DNA of 64,000 bases from Taeniopygia guttata (taxonomy: Eukaryota; Chordata; Aves; Passeriformes; Estrildidae), in contig NC_133034.1 in NCBI RefSeq assembly GCF_048771995.1, positions 4,909,001 through 4,973,000 of the forward strand, read 5' to 3'. The position numbers were made by a program, and so were the translations under genes. Position 1 is the stretch's first letter; each line of letters begins with the position of its first letter. Shown here piece by piece: positions 33,186 through 46,885 of the stretch. The notes beneath the pieces were generated by a model. It had not been told where the DNA came from. It saw nothing but the letters and a program-made list of their open reading frames with translations, and made no database searches.

Positions 33186-35914
33186 GAATCAAGCCAGATG
33201 TTATTTGCTGTTTTCTCAAATATCACTCCTACAGGGCAGATACCCCCTCTGCCATAATGTCTGAGCTTAGGATGAGAGAAAAACAAACTCATAGCTTAGG
33301 ATTTTCAGTAGACCATAGCTCAATATCAAAATCAAGGCTTTCTTTCTACCTCCCAAACTTGTCTTCCAGAACATTTAACTCTCTGCTTCCACATATTTTA
33401 ATTTAAAAACCAAAAACCCCCATATTTTCATAAGGACTAGTACTCTCATCTTCCAAAACTAGCAAGCTGCCCTTGCTCCAACTTTCCAAAAAAGAAATCC
33501 ACTTTTGGCAGCAGATAAGCTGGAAGGGAAAATCAGTCCAAAAGGAATGAGTTTGGAAAAAAAAGAGTTATAAAGCTGAGGTATAGAATGGAAACTCTTG
33601 TGCAGCCAGAGCCACTGGACCCTAGCACCAGCAAACACCTTGGATTTTTGTGTCACAGGAATCTGCATTTGTCAGGAGTCCAATTCCTCTAGTTAATAGT
33701 GGATGTGCATGAGAGGCGGAAGTTTAGATTTGACATCACCACTCACAAGCAGCCAACACAGAGCACCCTGTGAATGGCCAAGACAAACTAAACTGATAAA
33801 ATGAAGGCCACTTCAACACGGATTTTTATTGGTTTTTCTTTTTTGGGGCACTTTAGAAGTCTTCCTAATGAAAAAGTGATTTTTCATTTTTGGCAAATTA
33901 AAAAAATAGACAATTTGCAACTAAACATAGACTTGTTATTTCCTTTCTTAATCAGAATTATGCAAACATTTTGCTGAGTTTATAGCTCTGTTTATCTCCA
34001 ACCCTCCTGTAATCTGTTAGATCTCTGTCCAAATGAAACGTGAGACAGAAAAAACATCCTCAAAACTCCCTGTTAATAATCATCATTAATGCCACATATA
34101 AACAAAACTGCATTTCTGAATACAGGGTGGACATCAGAATCTTTATTAGAAAGAAGGAAATAATTTAATATGGCAAGGAATACTAGTCATTAACTTTGTG
34201 CTTTCATGGCTGAAACAAGTTGACCTTACAGCTCCATATCAAGTATTCAATCTGCAGACTGGAAAAGCAAGAAACAACTGCCTTCCTCTTCAGTACTTTA
34301 TTAGTTTTCTCAATTTTGATTTGAACTAGTAACTCCAATGAAAATACTCCCTGATTCCCCACAAAAACAAGCACCAGGTAACAACTCTGTCAAACACTGT
34401 TTTCATGTGTTCAGCCAAATTGCTTAAGTACTACTTTATTTTGATCATCTGAACATTTAACAACTTTAATCCTCAATTCTTCCAATTTTTCTTTTAACTC
34501 TTTGTGAAGAAAAGGATATTTTAAATACATTTATTTTATCCACCCTTCTATACTGACAAGTCCCAACTACACATTACTTTAGTAAGACCACACCAAGAAT
34601 ATTCTGCAGAGCATTTAATATCTTACAGAGCACAGGATGCAGCTCATTATCACAAAATGAGATAGAGTGCACTTTCATCTTGAAAGTTCTTCTTTATGAA
34701 AAAGAAGAAGTTATTATGTTACAGAAAGAAGAATTATTGTGTTACAGTATTTCCACATAGCATTGAAGTATCATTTACTGAACTATGGAAGCTGCAAATC
34801 CAAATAAAAATCTTGAAGCTATTTTAAGTTCTATTATTACACTCCATATTGGGCATTTTTTGTTTAGAAAAAAAAAAATCTAAGATTCTCTCCCAGTGAT
34901 TTTTTTTTTTTTGTCCTAGGATTTCAGTGGTTGGTTTTGATGTGGTTTTGTCAGGGTTTTTTTTTAAGCAAAATCCACAGCCAGACAAATTATTCTAGAA
35001 ATGGAAGTCTCTGGCTCATTTAATTAAGGTTAGCTTTAAAATTATGATCATTTAAAGGATCATTTAAGGTAATGTCAAAGCACTTAACCAGCTCTACCCA
35101 ACAAACAAGCTTTTCCAGAGTGGCTAGACTTGCTGGATGCCTGAAAGTAGGAAAACAACAATTGGTTGACATGAAAAGACATTCCCAAAAAGGAGGGAAT
35201 TACGTGAATGAGATTGGATAATGTATACTTAGGTAGAGTGCACACAGAGACAAAAAATGGTCCTAAGTTTTTAGAAATGGTGCTGTGCTGAAATACCTGG
35301 ACTACTTGGAATAAAACTGCTGTAGATTACTTGGGGAAGAAGGAAGCCACATAAAGTAACACCATGGGCCATATCCTTGGAGAGTTTCACAGGTACTGCT
35401 GGATGATTTGGCAGCAGAGTTCTTGCTTGTTAATAATTAAACATCCAGGTGACAACAGTGACAGTATTGCAGAGAGGAGCAGCTTTGGGGTAGCTGATCC
35501 CAAATTCAGGTTCATACTAGAAGGTCTAAGTACCTCCTTTGTACACACAAGCTAATAAAGAGAATGAGAAGTCAGGAGACTGATCTCAATTTTTCCCCCT
35601 TGAACTTTGTTCTTTGCACAAAGCACTGAACCTTTCTACAGCCGTTCCCTTGGGCCTGGCCACCCCACACACTCAGACTGTTGGTGCTTCTGGGACCTTG
35701 CACAGCTTCATATCATATGCATATATATGCATCTAAAGAAAACTCAATATTTTTAAGTCATTTTAAACATAGAAAATACTCTGTTTTCCTCTGTTCATAA
35801 AAAAAACCCCCTACCACCTCACTAAAATTGCAAGTCTTTCTCCATTAATTATGCTTTTGCCTCAAAACCATCATCCATGTCCATATTCACCAGATTTGAT
35901 CTGGGTTTTCATGG

Positions 35915-36380
35915 AATAACAGAATAGTTCAGGTTGAAAGTGACTTGAAAGCCCATTTCATTCCAACTCCTGCCATGGGCAGGGACACCTCCCACTATCC
36001 CAGGTTGCTCCAAGCCACATGTAACCTGGTCTTGGACACTTCTAGGGATCCAGGGGCAGCCACAGCTTGCCTGGGCAACCTGAGCCAGCACTTCACCACC
36101 ATCACAAGACCCCATCTATCCCTGCCCTCTGGCAGTGGGAAGCCATTTCCCCTTGTCCTGCCACTCCAGAACCTTGTCCCAAGCCCCTCTCCAGCTTTCT
36201 TGGAGCCCCTTCAGGTGCTCAAAGACTGCAATAAGTTCTTCCCAGAGATTTTCCTTCTCCAGGCTGCACAATCCCAATTCTCCAAGCCTTCTCTCCTAGG
36301 AGAGGTGTCACAGCACCCAGGGACTGTACTTCCCCTGCAAGGTGTTAGGCTACTCCAGGCTGACACTTCTTTGAGGAAAT
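35915..36380 (-). mobile_element. CR1 LINE 3' fragment
   Basis: GAATAACAGAATAGTTCAGG, TGCCATGGGCAGGGACACCT, CTCTGGCAGTGGGAAGCCAT and CCTTCTCCAGGCTGCACAAT mark an antisense CR1 3' region. Its open frames are repeat-derived. Confidence 0.9.
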
Positions 36381-39300
36381 CTGCCCAAAGGAAATAGTTC
36401 AAAACATCCAGAAGACAGTTATGACAGACTCTTTGGACAAAAGACAAATACAAATTGAGTATTTTTACAGAAAAGGCCAAAACTCCCTTTTGTTTGGTGC
36501 AAAACTGAAATGGTGTCAGCTGTCCTGACATCACTCCCCACTGTACTTTGAACAGAGGTTTGATAACGTGGTGATGGGTTAATAAATACCTACAAGCCAG
36601 ATTAGATAAGGCCAAGCTTCTCTAACTTCCCCTTTGCCAGCAGGGGTTTCCTACACCACTGGCTTCAGGCTATCTGCCTGAGAAGTGGGCTGAGGGCTCA
36701 GCAAAACTTTTCCTTCATTATTTCAGTTGAAGACATGTCAGACAGCTCTAACAGAGTCTCTACAAAGCTTTGGGCTTTTTTCCCTTTTCTAATTCTTGTT
36801 TTTATTAATAAATGACTGCTCAGTTAGACAGAGGGGCCCACCCCCTCCCCATATCCAACACTAAATCATGAACAGTAAATCTCTCACGCTAGGCATTGCC
36901 ACCATAGCACAGCTTTTTAAATATTGAATATATACAGTCTCTCTCTTATCCAAGTAGGCAGTACAGCTCTTTCCAAGCAGGAATTTGATTGCAAGGACAA
37001 AGGGCTGACACACAGGCATGCATTTGCAACCCTGTTTAGCTAAATGCACATCCCCAAGTCTGTGCTGCTCTGAACCCTGAGAGAACCATGACACATCATC
37101 CTTGCTCAGCTCCAAGAACCTTTTTCCAGTAGGCACAAACCTAAAATTTCTCTGATCTGCCTCTCAGCACACTGAACTCGTGTAGCTGTCTTTAGCTGCC
37201 TGTGGGTTGATTCTTGGTTTGCTTTTGGATTTTCTTCCCTTCCAGGCTCCCTATATTTTACAGAATTACCCATCTGTGGGCCCGAACTTGAATGTCACCC
37301 ACACCCAAAAAAGGTTTAAAAGGTTTCCAATGGCCTTCTTATTTTTGCGTTTTTTGTGGAATACAGCATTTCCTACAGCCATTTTGGTTGAATAGCGTAA
37401 GACTGATTTCAGCTGATTTTCACTATCCTGCATAACTAGATTATGAAAACAGAAACAAACACCTGCCTAGCCACACAAACTGTTATGAATTCAATCCACT
37501 ACATTAATATTTCAAGGACTGTAATAACACTTGATCACCATTTTCCTAAACGGTTTCTGTGTTTTAAGGCACGTGCACATAATCAACTTTTTGTACAGGG
37601 ATATTCAGATTGTTTTTTCTTTATTGCAGTACAACTAAATTTTCTTTACATATAATATAACACCTAAGGTCAAGAGAACTGTAAAATAATAATTTTGGCT
37701 TATACAATTTAAGTCCATATTTTTCCTTAAAAAGAAAACAAAACCAAAAAACACTCGAATGAACAAAACATACACTCTAAATTCCTGTCAATAAAATGGC
37801 TGTGGTTTCACCTTTCTCCACCCCATGCCACATTCCTACATAGCATCAAAAAAGTCAAGTTTCCAAACACAAAATAACAGGCCTAAAAAATATATAGTTG
37901 AATCAAACGGCACACAAAAGGCAAAGCTTTAGTTACCTTCTTTTTAAACCCTATGATAATTGCAAATTTAAAATAGTGAATTACTAACTTTCTCTTCTGA
38001 GGTCAGATAAAAATAAGTCCTAAGGCAGCTTATTTGCCATATTTAGGAGACTCAAACCGAAGCAATGACAAACATCTGGCTATGATTCTTTTTGGAATTT
38101 TGACTATTTCTTCCTGGCTAGGGAAGAAAAACACTGTGAGCTGACTAACAGCACCTCGATTCCTCCAGCACAGCACTTAATAGGATTCAGCAGCAGACTA
38201 TCCCTTGACTCCTCACATATTTAAGCTGTTAATACTTTCACAGCACAGAGGGAGAAAGCCTTCATGAAAGGAAGGTCTGAGCAGGCACAGGGAGAGCAAG
38301 GCAGAGGCAGGAGGGCACAAGTGCCAGAGCCAGGACTGGGCTGCCTATCCCAGCAGCTCCTCATGGCACAGAGCAAGTGCTTTTCAGTGCCCACAGCATC
38401 ATCCCAGTGCTCAACATACGCATATTTCTTCCTAAAAATTGCTCAATAACAGCAGCTAAAAGCTGCACCATTTCTGCATCATGCCCATGGAAGTTCTTGG
38501 GGGCACTAACACTACCACAATGCTGCTATGAGGGGAGTATTTTGCCATGTGCACGAGTGGGAAACACTCTCTCCAAACCATGGGAAGGATATTGCAGTCA
38601 GATTGCTTCCTCTGCCATCCCAAAAACTTCCTGCAGCCCCAGCCCAGCTCCTGACTTCAGGGCCTCCAATGGCTGGTCAAAAACAATGGGCATCTCAGGG
38701 GAAACCACTTTCATGGCACCTTTTCAATCACAGATAACTGCAAACTGCACAGAAACCAGAATAACCAGAGTTATTCTATTCCATTCTAAACATAAGGATG
38801 GAGAGTAGCTTTGCACATTTTATTAATGCAATTTATAAATTTCAATAAGCCAAGGAAGTGCCCAGCAAAGACACTATTACTATCAGAGTAATCATCAAGT
38901 ACATATTTTCAGCTTAGGACAGAATAAGCCACTTTGGTTTTGTAGTAATGTAATAGTTTTGCAGGGTACATCAATGAACACCAAAGCAGACAAGAGCAGT
39001 GAGAGGACACTAATTAATAAGAAAATAAATGGGGGAATACAGTGTAATCTTACCTAACTGGCCTGTTCTTAATAATGGCAGTGGGGTGGAGCATCTCCCT
39101 GCTAGGAGTCCACCCCTATCAGAGGGAGAGGGACACCTCAGCACGGCAGGGATGCAGAACATCATTACTGCATTACATACAAAAATAAAATTTAAAGGAC
39201 AGATTTCTGTTCTCAAAACAACCCAACAAAGATTAGCACAAAATTAAAAAATTCCAGTTTAAATTTTACCTTAGAATGGAGCAGGCAGGCAGACCCTATA

Positions 39301-40238
39301 ATAAAATGTACGAATATTTTTGAGTCCCAAATTTCATTTGACATCCCAGCAGAAGAAGAGGAAGTACATGCCATTGAAGAAGCATCAAGTTCTCCCCAGA
39401 CAATTCAGTAAACTTGAAGCATAATAATATAAACTACTTCTTCTGGGGCACTTCCTCATAGCATAGAGAATATTTCATGTAGAAGAATTTTCTAAATGAC
39501 ACATATTTCTTACATAAGGAACAACACACAGGCCAAATATTAAACATCATCTGATGGCAGCAGTTCCATTAAATGTCATTTTGGTGAATTCAACCTAGCC
39601 CAGACCCTTCTACATAAGAGTCTGCCACATTTTTGTGCTGATCAAAAGCCTCTAAGTTTAATCTCTTCAAAAAACCTGGAAAGCTGGCAGAACTTCTACT
39701 GTAAAACCCTGATTACTTTGAAGTGTGCCCGCAGTCTGAACTAAATGTAATTTGCCAATCATTCATCTTGTAGTCTGCAAAACCACCCTTTGGACAGATT
39801 TAGTTTGAAAAGGCTAGGTACTCCATGAAATGGCACATGCAAGATTTGAGCTGACTAAATAAGCTGGCTGTAAAAAGGGAAAAAACCCAACTCATGGAAA
39901 TAATGAATATTTCAGCCTAGCTTTGAATGGCTATGTTTCATTCTCTCTTCTGTTTTGGAAGGGAAAGGAGAACCCATAAATAGCCCATTTTCAGTTTTTT
40001 TAAACTCCAGAAAACACTGAGTATTTCTCCATCCCCTAACATTCAAATCAGATTCACTGGAGAAAGGCTTTGCCCAACATACTTTAAAGAATAATTCTCT
40101 CTTAGTAATTAATCAAATTCCTACTTAGAAATCAAACCTTATGAAACAGATGGGGGAAATTGACAGAGACAGTGGACTTAAAAGTTGGTAGAACATAGCT
40201 GTGTGGAACTTTTAGCAAACTGTTCCAGATACACCAGT

Positions 40239-40353
40239 AACACAAAGAAAAAACTGTTCTTTCCCATTTTGTTCTCTCTCCACTCATTACCTCACTCTAT
40301 CAGTCTCTTTTCTTGCTCTTGGGCAAGTTAAAAAATCAAGTGGGCTACCAAAA
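40239..40353 (+). repeat. 114-bp dispersed repeat, copy A
   Basis: AACACAAAGAAAAAACTGTT through CAAGTGGGCTACCAAA is about 93% identical to 43548-43661, in the same orientation and 3.3 kb away. It is not a CR1 or an LTR I recognise. It may be a local duplication or two copies of an unnamed repeat. The similarity stops abruptly on both sides. Confidence 0.8.
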
Positions 40354-42731
40354 AGGGCAACCACCAACTCCTGCCAGGAGAGAAGCAACTGGTTTAAACA
40401 CTTCTTGGAGAAAGGAAGGGATGAAGAGGTAAAGCTGCATGGATTAAGTTGTTACTGTGGCTACTCTCTTAATCCCATATGGTTAAAAATGCTGCTGTGG
40501 CTCATTTTAGGCAGGGAGGCAATAAAAAGGGCTACTGGGCTACTGCATCAGGCTCCCCACCACACTGCACAGGGAAAGGTCTCTCCAGGAGCTGATCCTA
40601 CACTCCGTCTGTCCTTCCATTGACACACCATTTTTCCCAGTAAAAAGTCACTTGCCACAGTTCTTACAGAAACAAGAGAAAATCATTTGAAATAGGGAAA
40701 AAAAAAAAACCAAAATCCAGACCACCTTTTGGGATCATCCACATCTCCCTGAGCAGCCAGTGCCAAATCACCATGGGAAAGGCCTGTGTGCCACTGCACT
40801 GACAAACTACTGCTGCCCTGAATCAAACACAAACCCCACAACATCACATCGTGCTTTCACATCTAGTGACAAAAATTACAAAAGCAAAGAGAAGTGGGAA
40901 GTACCATGGCAATCTGATCTAGGATAGCTGCTTGGCCACCAGTTTCTCTAACTGCTTTTTGAAAAATTATTGTGCTAGCATGCACCACCTATTCAGCAAT
41001 GTCACTGCCTTTTCCTAATGCCTGCCCTCAATCCCAAGTGAAAAATTCCCATTTTCCATGACAAACAGCAGTAAGCAGTTCCTGCTATCCCAAAAGCTCA
41101 CCAAAGAAATCAGGCAGATGGTCACAGTTTAATACCTCATGCCTGTTTTCTATCATTTGCTACCTTATTTAGCCAAAACTGAAAGGCAATGGAGGCAGTG
41201 TTAGCTGGACTGTAATGCCACAGCTGCTGACTCTGGACCTTTCTGTGCTCAGTGCTCTGAAGCTGACCCAAGGCTGACCCCTTTTCCTCATCACTCACAG
41301 CGTCAGCCATGAGGTTTCTAAGTCTTTCAGTTCCAACTGATCTCATAAAGAAAAGCAGCACAATATTAATTATGGCCTCAGCATGCTAGTGCCTGAATTT
41401 GGGTGTTTCTATGGGTGTCATAATCAGAAAGAGCTTTTCAGGTGAAGAAAACTAAGACAGCTCCTAATTATGATTAACACATACAACACAACAAGCTGAA
41501 AGCCCCATAAACCTGGCCTTGCACCGACTTTCAAAATTACAGAGCTGAGGGTGTTGCTTGGGTTTTTTTTTTTTCTTTTTTGAATCAAAACACAAAAGCA
41601 GCATCTATAACATATTGGAAAAATAAATAAAATTATCCTTCAAAAGAACCAAAGTCAGCATATTTTCTAAAAAAATATTCTAACATAATGTAAAGGGAAA
41701 AAAGAGGCTTTTGTGTTCTATGTGGTACATGAGGGATGGGTGGGTTTGCAGTACCAGACACTCTGTGCTCAAGTGGAAGGATACAGGCACAGCCTCACTC
41801 TTTAAAGAAAAAAAAAACAAAAAACAAAAAACCACAAAACCAGATTTCATGTCTGAGACTTCAACAGTTGGACAAAATCTATAGAAGACATCCCCAAATC
41901 CACTATTTCTTCAGAGTTCCACAGAAACCTTTTTCACTCTATTTGAAAAACCCTTTTTGAGTCTATGAAACACACTAAGGCTCCAAGTGGTAATTATAAA
42001 TTACTGATTACAGTTTGATACTAATAATATCTGATAGCTGAGTATCTTCACTACAACACAGTTGTTTTCTAACAACAGTTCTCAGGCAAACTAGAATTAA
42101 ACTCAAGAGGTTAATGCTGAAAATGTAACAAGAATTGGAAGGAAAAAAACTAGTTTCAAAGCAGAATCTCCCTACTTTGTGCATGGCTTCTATGTCTTAT
42201 GGCACATTTCCCCAAGCATATTTTTAAATAAACATTTTCAGAAACACTGAACTGACACTGCTTTGGTGCATCCCTCCTAAAGCGTGCTGGCAATCAAAGA
42301 CTTTCAAATAGGAGCAAGTTTATTTGTAGAGGATACAAACCATTAAAATAATTACTATAAATCAGTAACTAAGGCAAAGCTTTTCTGCTCTCCCAGCTGC
42401 CAAATTGACAAAGCTGCATGTGGCTCAGGAAGCAAGACCATTTTGGCAGGAGACAGTTGGTGTTCCCCCAAAGCAAACAACAAAGACTCTCTTTACAGTA
42501 TATGCTTGTATTTAAAGTCTGTTAAAAACACAAAACATCTGTTACACTTGAAAGATTTTAAAAAACAAGCCATGCAACTGATATCATTACTTGTAAGCAG
42601 GTAAATCCCAACAGGAATCTTCATTCACATATTGCCTCAAAATGTCCCAGCTCTCTACAGAGGCACATCCTTGTGAACTTTAAATTATCAGAGGCTCAGT
42701 GTACTTGAAATCAGGTTTAAATATCTCTTAC

Positions 42732-42935
42732 CTCAATGTCAAGTACTTCCACTGTGTTGTCCAACATCCTGATTTTGACGGGGAGGTCGCGCTCGTGCGC
42801 TTTGGCAGGCGATGATGCCATGGCAGTCAAGAGGTTCTGTCCTGGCTCCAAGGTACTCACTCCTGAGGTCTTCTGGGCACCCAAACGAGAGCCCGGCGTC
42901 TGCAGAATTCTGTATGTTCCTTCTATCTCTCCCAT
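42732..42935 (-). CDS. FARP2: FARP2 first coding exon
   Basis: It encodes residues 1-68, starting MGEIEGTYRILQTPGSRLGA and ending with EVLDIE. The start matches human FARP2 (MGEIEGTYR). The ATG has a strong context (A at -3, G at +4) and lies only 20 nt after a splice acceptor, so upstream start codons are unlikely within this exon. Residues 1-50 are a disordered leader; KIRMLDNTVEVLDIE begins the ubiquitin-like F1 lobe of the FERM domain. A segment around residues 38-50 (MASSPAKAHERDL) differs from human. Confidence 0.97.
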
Positions 42936-42955
42936 CTTCCAACAGCAAGCAGAGT
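42732..42955 (-). other. FARP2: FARP2 exon 2 (20 nt 5' UTR plus start-codon exon)
   Basis: The acceptor TTTCTACAG (AG at 42956-42957) opens 20 nt before the ATG. The donor is GACATTGAG/GTAAGA (GT at 42730-42731). This sets the full exon borders; the coding part is given as its own entry. Confidence 0.9.
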
Positions 42956-43106
42956 CTGTAGAAACATGGAAGGAAACAGCCTGAAAGATTTTACACTGAT
43001 ATTCTGTATGAAAATACCACCCACTGAAGCACTATAACAAAATCCTCATTTAACACTATTTATCCCACTAGCAAAATCAGTAATAAGGTTAATTAAACTC
43101 TCGACA

Positions 43107-43208
43107 AAGCTTGGAGCAAACTGGTCTAGTGGAAGGTGTCCCTGCCCATGGAAGAAGTTGGAACAAGATGAGCTCTAGGGCCCCTTCCAACCCAAACCAT
43201 TCTATAAC
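43107..43208 (+). mobile_element. CR1 LINE 3'-end fragment (plus-sense)
   Basis: GCTTGGAGCAAACTGGTCTA, GAAGGTGTCCCTGCCCATGG and CCCTTCCAACCCAAACCATT, ending in TCTATAA, are the last 100 bp of CR1 in sense orientation. Confidence 0.9.
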
Positions 43209-43547
43209 GACTAAAATCCAACAGCTAAGAAGGAAAAGTGGAAAATAGAACTAACTATTCTGAAGCCTGGTTAAGAAATGGGGTGGTCAAACTTGTGCCT
43301 TCTGCCCTCTCAACATGAACATTTTTATTTCTGAGAAGGTTCTTCTGCTGATAAGCCTCCTCCCACCAGCAGCATGAGCACTGGGGACAGTGAAAGGTGA
43401 GGCAGGTACCTCTCATGGGTACCCAACCATCCCATTGACTGCACATGAGATAAGAACTATTAACTTCCTGCACCCCCAAAATGATGACTGATGCAAAAAG
43501 CTTAACTGCTAGCAGCTCAGAGCCTTCATCAGGCACTGCTACAAGGC

Positions 43548-43661
43548 AACACAAAGAAAAAACTGTTCTTTCCCATTTTGTTCTCTCTCCATCCGTTACA
43601 TCACTCTGTCAGTCTCTTTTCTTGTTCTCTGGCAAGTTAAAAAGTCAAGTGGGCTACCAAA
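43548..43661 (+). repeat. 114-bp dispersed repeat, copy B
   Basis: Partner of 40239-40353, in the same orientation. It differs by about eight substitutions and one 1-bp gap. It lies in intron 1, whereas copy A lies in the next intron, so the two copies flank the ATG exon. Confidence 0.8.
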
Positions 43662-44584
43662 CAGTTCCTCACCTCACTAGGAAATTTGTGCTATACCCAG
43701 ACTAAATCAGTGGGCAAAAATCTCAGTGACAGAGACTGACGCTAGTGAATATAGGCTGACTCCTACACGAGTCTTGCTGTCACAGCTGTGCAGAGCCAAT
43801 CTTTAATTGGACATGGGGAGGATGTCCCTGAGGCTCTCCCCAGCTCTCCCACACCACCAGAGCAGGGGTTATATTTGCATGGGGAATCACAGCGGGGTCT
43901 ACACAAAGGTGAGGCCTGTGTGCCCAGAATGCAGCACAGCCTCTGCCCCACGCCCACCTCTGGCACTGAGTATTTGGCAGCAAGGTGCAAGGCACTAAGC
44001 AGGAACACACAGGGAAGGCTCCCTGGGCCTTTTGGGTGAATTATCCAAACACCACACTGTGTCCCAACAGTCCAGAGTGTGTGGGTACTGCAGTGGGACA
44101 GCCTTCACATGGTTTCACATCCAAAGGAGTGACAGTTTATTGTTTTGTAGTAAATGTGTTTTCTCAGACAAGAAGAGGCAGCTCATGACAACACTCCTTT
44201 GTCTCTCTGTGCTCAGAGTAGGTAGGCAGCCTACTCCAAGGATTTGAACGAAAATCCTTGAATGAAAAACCCTATGTGTCCTTACAAATTAGTTGGAGGT
44301 GGTTTATGTATCAATTCTCACACACATTGAGACTGGTCAAATGTCTTCCTAATTTGCAGCCCAGTGCACTTCAACATTTTGGGGGTTTTATTTTTATACC
44401 TGTAGATCCCTGCAGAGATAAACTTATCCCAGAAGGGCAGACAGATGCCTTCCCACCTAATCACACCCACCACAAGATTTGTGTGGCCTCTGAGCCCCTG
44501 CAGAGCCCTGACCAAGCAGCAGAGCTGAGACCACCCAGAGATGCCACCAGCCTCCCAGCTGACAACATGCAACAAGAAAGTGTG

Positions 44585-45110
44585 ACAATCACAGAATTAT
44601 TATGACTGAAAAAAGTCCCTGATATCATCAGTCCAACCCCTAACCCAGTACTGCCAACACCACCACTAAACCACGTCCCTAGATGCCCCATCCACACATG
44701 CTTGAACATCTCCAGGGATGGGGACTCCACCACTGCCCTAGGAAGCCTGTTCCAATGCCTGACAAACCTTTCAGTGAAGAAAGTTTCCCTGATATTGAAT
44801 CTAAATGTCATCTGACACAGCTTGAGGCCATTTCCCCTTGTCCTTGTTCCCTGGTGGCAGAGCCTGATCCCCCACTTGGCTGTACCCTGTCAGGAAGTTA
44901 GACAGAGCAAGAAGGTTCCCCCTGAGCCTCCTGTTCTCCAGGCAGAGCCTGCCCAGCTGTGCCTCATCTGACTTGTTCTCCAGATCCTTCCCCAGCTCCA
45001 CTGCCCTTCTCTGGACATGCACCAGGGACCCAAAACCAAACCCAGGATGAAGGATGAGCTTAACCTTAAACTGGGCACACACTACCCTGTGCCCAACCTC
45101 CCAGTTTTGG
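44585..45110 (-). mobile_element. CR1 LINE 3' fragment, about 525 bp
   Basis: CAATCACAGAATTATTATGA, then CATCTCCAGGGATGGGGACT, CCAATGCCTGACAAACCTTT and CCTGTTCTCCAGGCAGAGCC, form a long antisense CR1 3' segment. Confidence 0.9.
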
Positions 45111-46556
45111 GTGACAAATAATCAGAAAGTTTCTTTCTTATGGTGTTTTGTGTGTATTTTTTGGCTGAACTTCTAGGTTTGTGCAGCCACATTGAAAAAC
45201 TTTAATGTCATAAATTTTAAAACCATCCTAACAACAAAATTCATCAGAAAGAGATACCCAGGTTACACCTTTAACTGCTATTCTGAAGAGAAACCAGAGA
45301 TGTATCCCCTTGATATCATGTCCCTTATCAGGTAATCACATGATAAATTTTTGCTATTGGCATTCAGGAGCTGCCCAGGATCAGTTATACTCCTCCATAG
45401 GGCTCTTTATTAGCCATCCACTCTTAAAATTAGTGCTCCAGGAGCACTCATTCCCTTCTGAATAAACAGCTCCTGGAAGAGACACACACTGCCGTTACTC
45501 AAAAGGAAAAAAATGCAAGCAGCAACAGCCAAGGCAGCAGAAGGAACAGCCCTGCAGAGACCTCAGCAGCCTCTCCTCCAGCTGGAGGCAGCTGCTTCCC
45601 CACGGCAAGGCAGGCAGGCCACCCAAGGCCGGACTCAGGAGGAGCTCCTGGGTACTCTCTAGCTTTGGTCACCAGCCAGGAGAGACCAAAGTCATATCAA
45701 ACAGAAATTGCACGTGTCAAAATCTTTCCCCACAGGTGGTAACAGTAAAAGTGAGCTCAGCGGCGCTTGACCTCATAGCCTACTGATGACATGTTCCTAT
45801 AAATATTTATGCCAGCCAATATTAAGATTTTAAAGGCCAAACAAGCACTAGGCAGAACACAGGATGTGCAGAAGCAAGCATGATGCCCAGAAGAGCAGTG
45901 GCCTGCTGTGCCAGCTGAGAGCATCTCCCCCATGCCACATCCTGCTCCCTCCCAAGGCAGCCCACTGATGCCACCACAACTATTGACAGTCCCCAGATAG
46001 CCCAGTCTGCTCCCTCTGCCTCCAACACCCAATGTGTGAGGAGTGCTAACCAAGCCAAGCACTACTTCCAGTTTCACCACCAGAGCTGTATATCGTGTTT
46101 TAAGTCCTCTGATTACATATGACATTTCTGGACAAAAACCACAGTGTCATGGTTCAGAAAACACTTCAGTTCAAGGGCTGACTACACAAAAGGAGAAAGA
46201 AAATGAACTAGACAGGCTGCAAGCTCCAAGAACACAGAATTTCTACAGACAGAGCAGAACATCCTACCAAGAGCCTCCTGCCATGGGTGAGCCACAACAA
46301 GGTCTCAACAATGCAAAACTAAAATACAATATTACCACAACACTGGTGTTTTGGGATAAAAAAAAAAATCCTCCTTGCATTGCCTCTCTCTGAACTTGCT
46401 TTCACCTAGTGTTTATCCTGATAATTTCCTACAAACTGGGACCAGGAGGCACCAAAGCTAAATCTGCTCCCTGAAGTACAGTGACTGAATAAGCATTGCT
46501 CTCAGCCCTAAATAAAGGAGCAAACAAAGCAAAATTTACAAAATTTAGATAGCTGT

Positions 46557-46592
46557 ATGTATATGTGTATATATATATATATTTTTTTTTTT
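46557..46592 (+). repeat. TA/TG microsatellite joined to a T run
   Basis: TGTATGTATATGTGTATATA-type dinucleotide repeat followed directly by about 12 T. A simple repeat likely to vary in length. Confidence 0.85.
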
Positions 46593-46746
46593 AACTTTTT
46601 GTACCAGGTACTTTTTGAAAGAGCTTTTAAGTCACAATGGGTTTCATCTTCTACTTGGATAGAATAAACATATTTTTCAGAAGCAAGAAAGCATTTTCAG
46701 CTATCAGCAAATCTGGAAAGGCAGTTTATACCTGAGGATATGTAAG

Positions 46747-46885
46747 ATCATAGAAACATAGAGTGCTTTGGGTTTAAAGGGACCTTAAAGTCCACCTTGT
46801 TCCAGCTCCCTGCCATGAGCAGGGACAACTTTCACTAGACCAGCTTACTTCAAGCCCCATTCAATCTGGCTTTGCACACTTGGAT
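46747..46885 (-). mobile_element. CR1 LINE 3'-end fragment
   Basis: GATCATAGAAACATAGAGTG, AAAGGGACCTTAAAGTCCAC and CAAGCCCCATTCAATCTGGC mark an antisense CR1 tail of about 140 bp. Confidence 0.88.

Larger units (their letters stand above)
27557..42731 (-). other. FARP2: FARP2 intron, 15.2 kb
   Basis: This is the largest intron in the window and a sink for repeats. It holds an antisense CR1 near 27735, the ERVK-like solo LTR at 28185-28844, CR1 copies at 29302, 30509, 32677 and 35915, and one copy of a 114-bp dispersed repeat at 40239. No exon is visible between the borders, and the residue numbering of the protein does not need one. Confidence 0.85.

Noticed and set aside
32691..33292. Open frames of 115-168 codons on both strands
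   Set aside because: They lie inside a CR1 3' fragment; similar translations recur at the other CR1 copies.
36600..36860. Possible LTR ending in ATATCCAACA at 36860, with a TTAATAAATG segment
   Set aside because: No matching TG start or target-site duplication found; too little to call an element.
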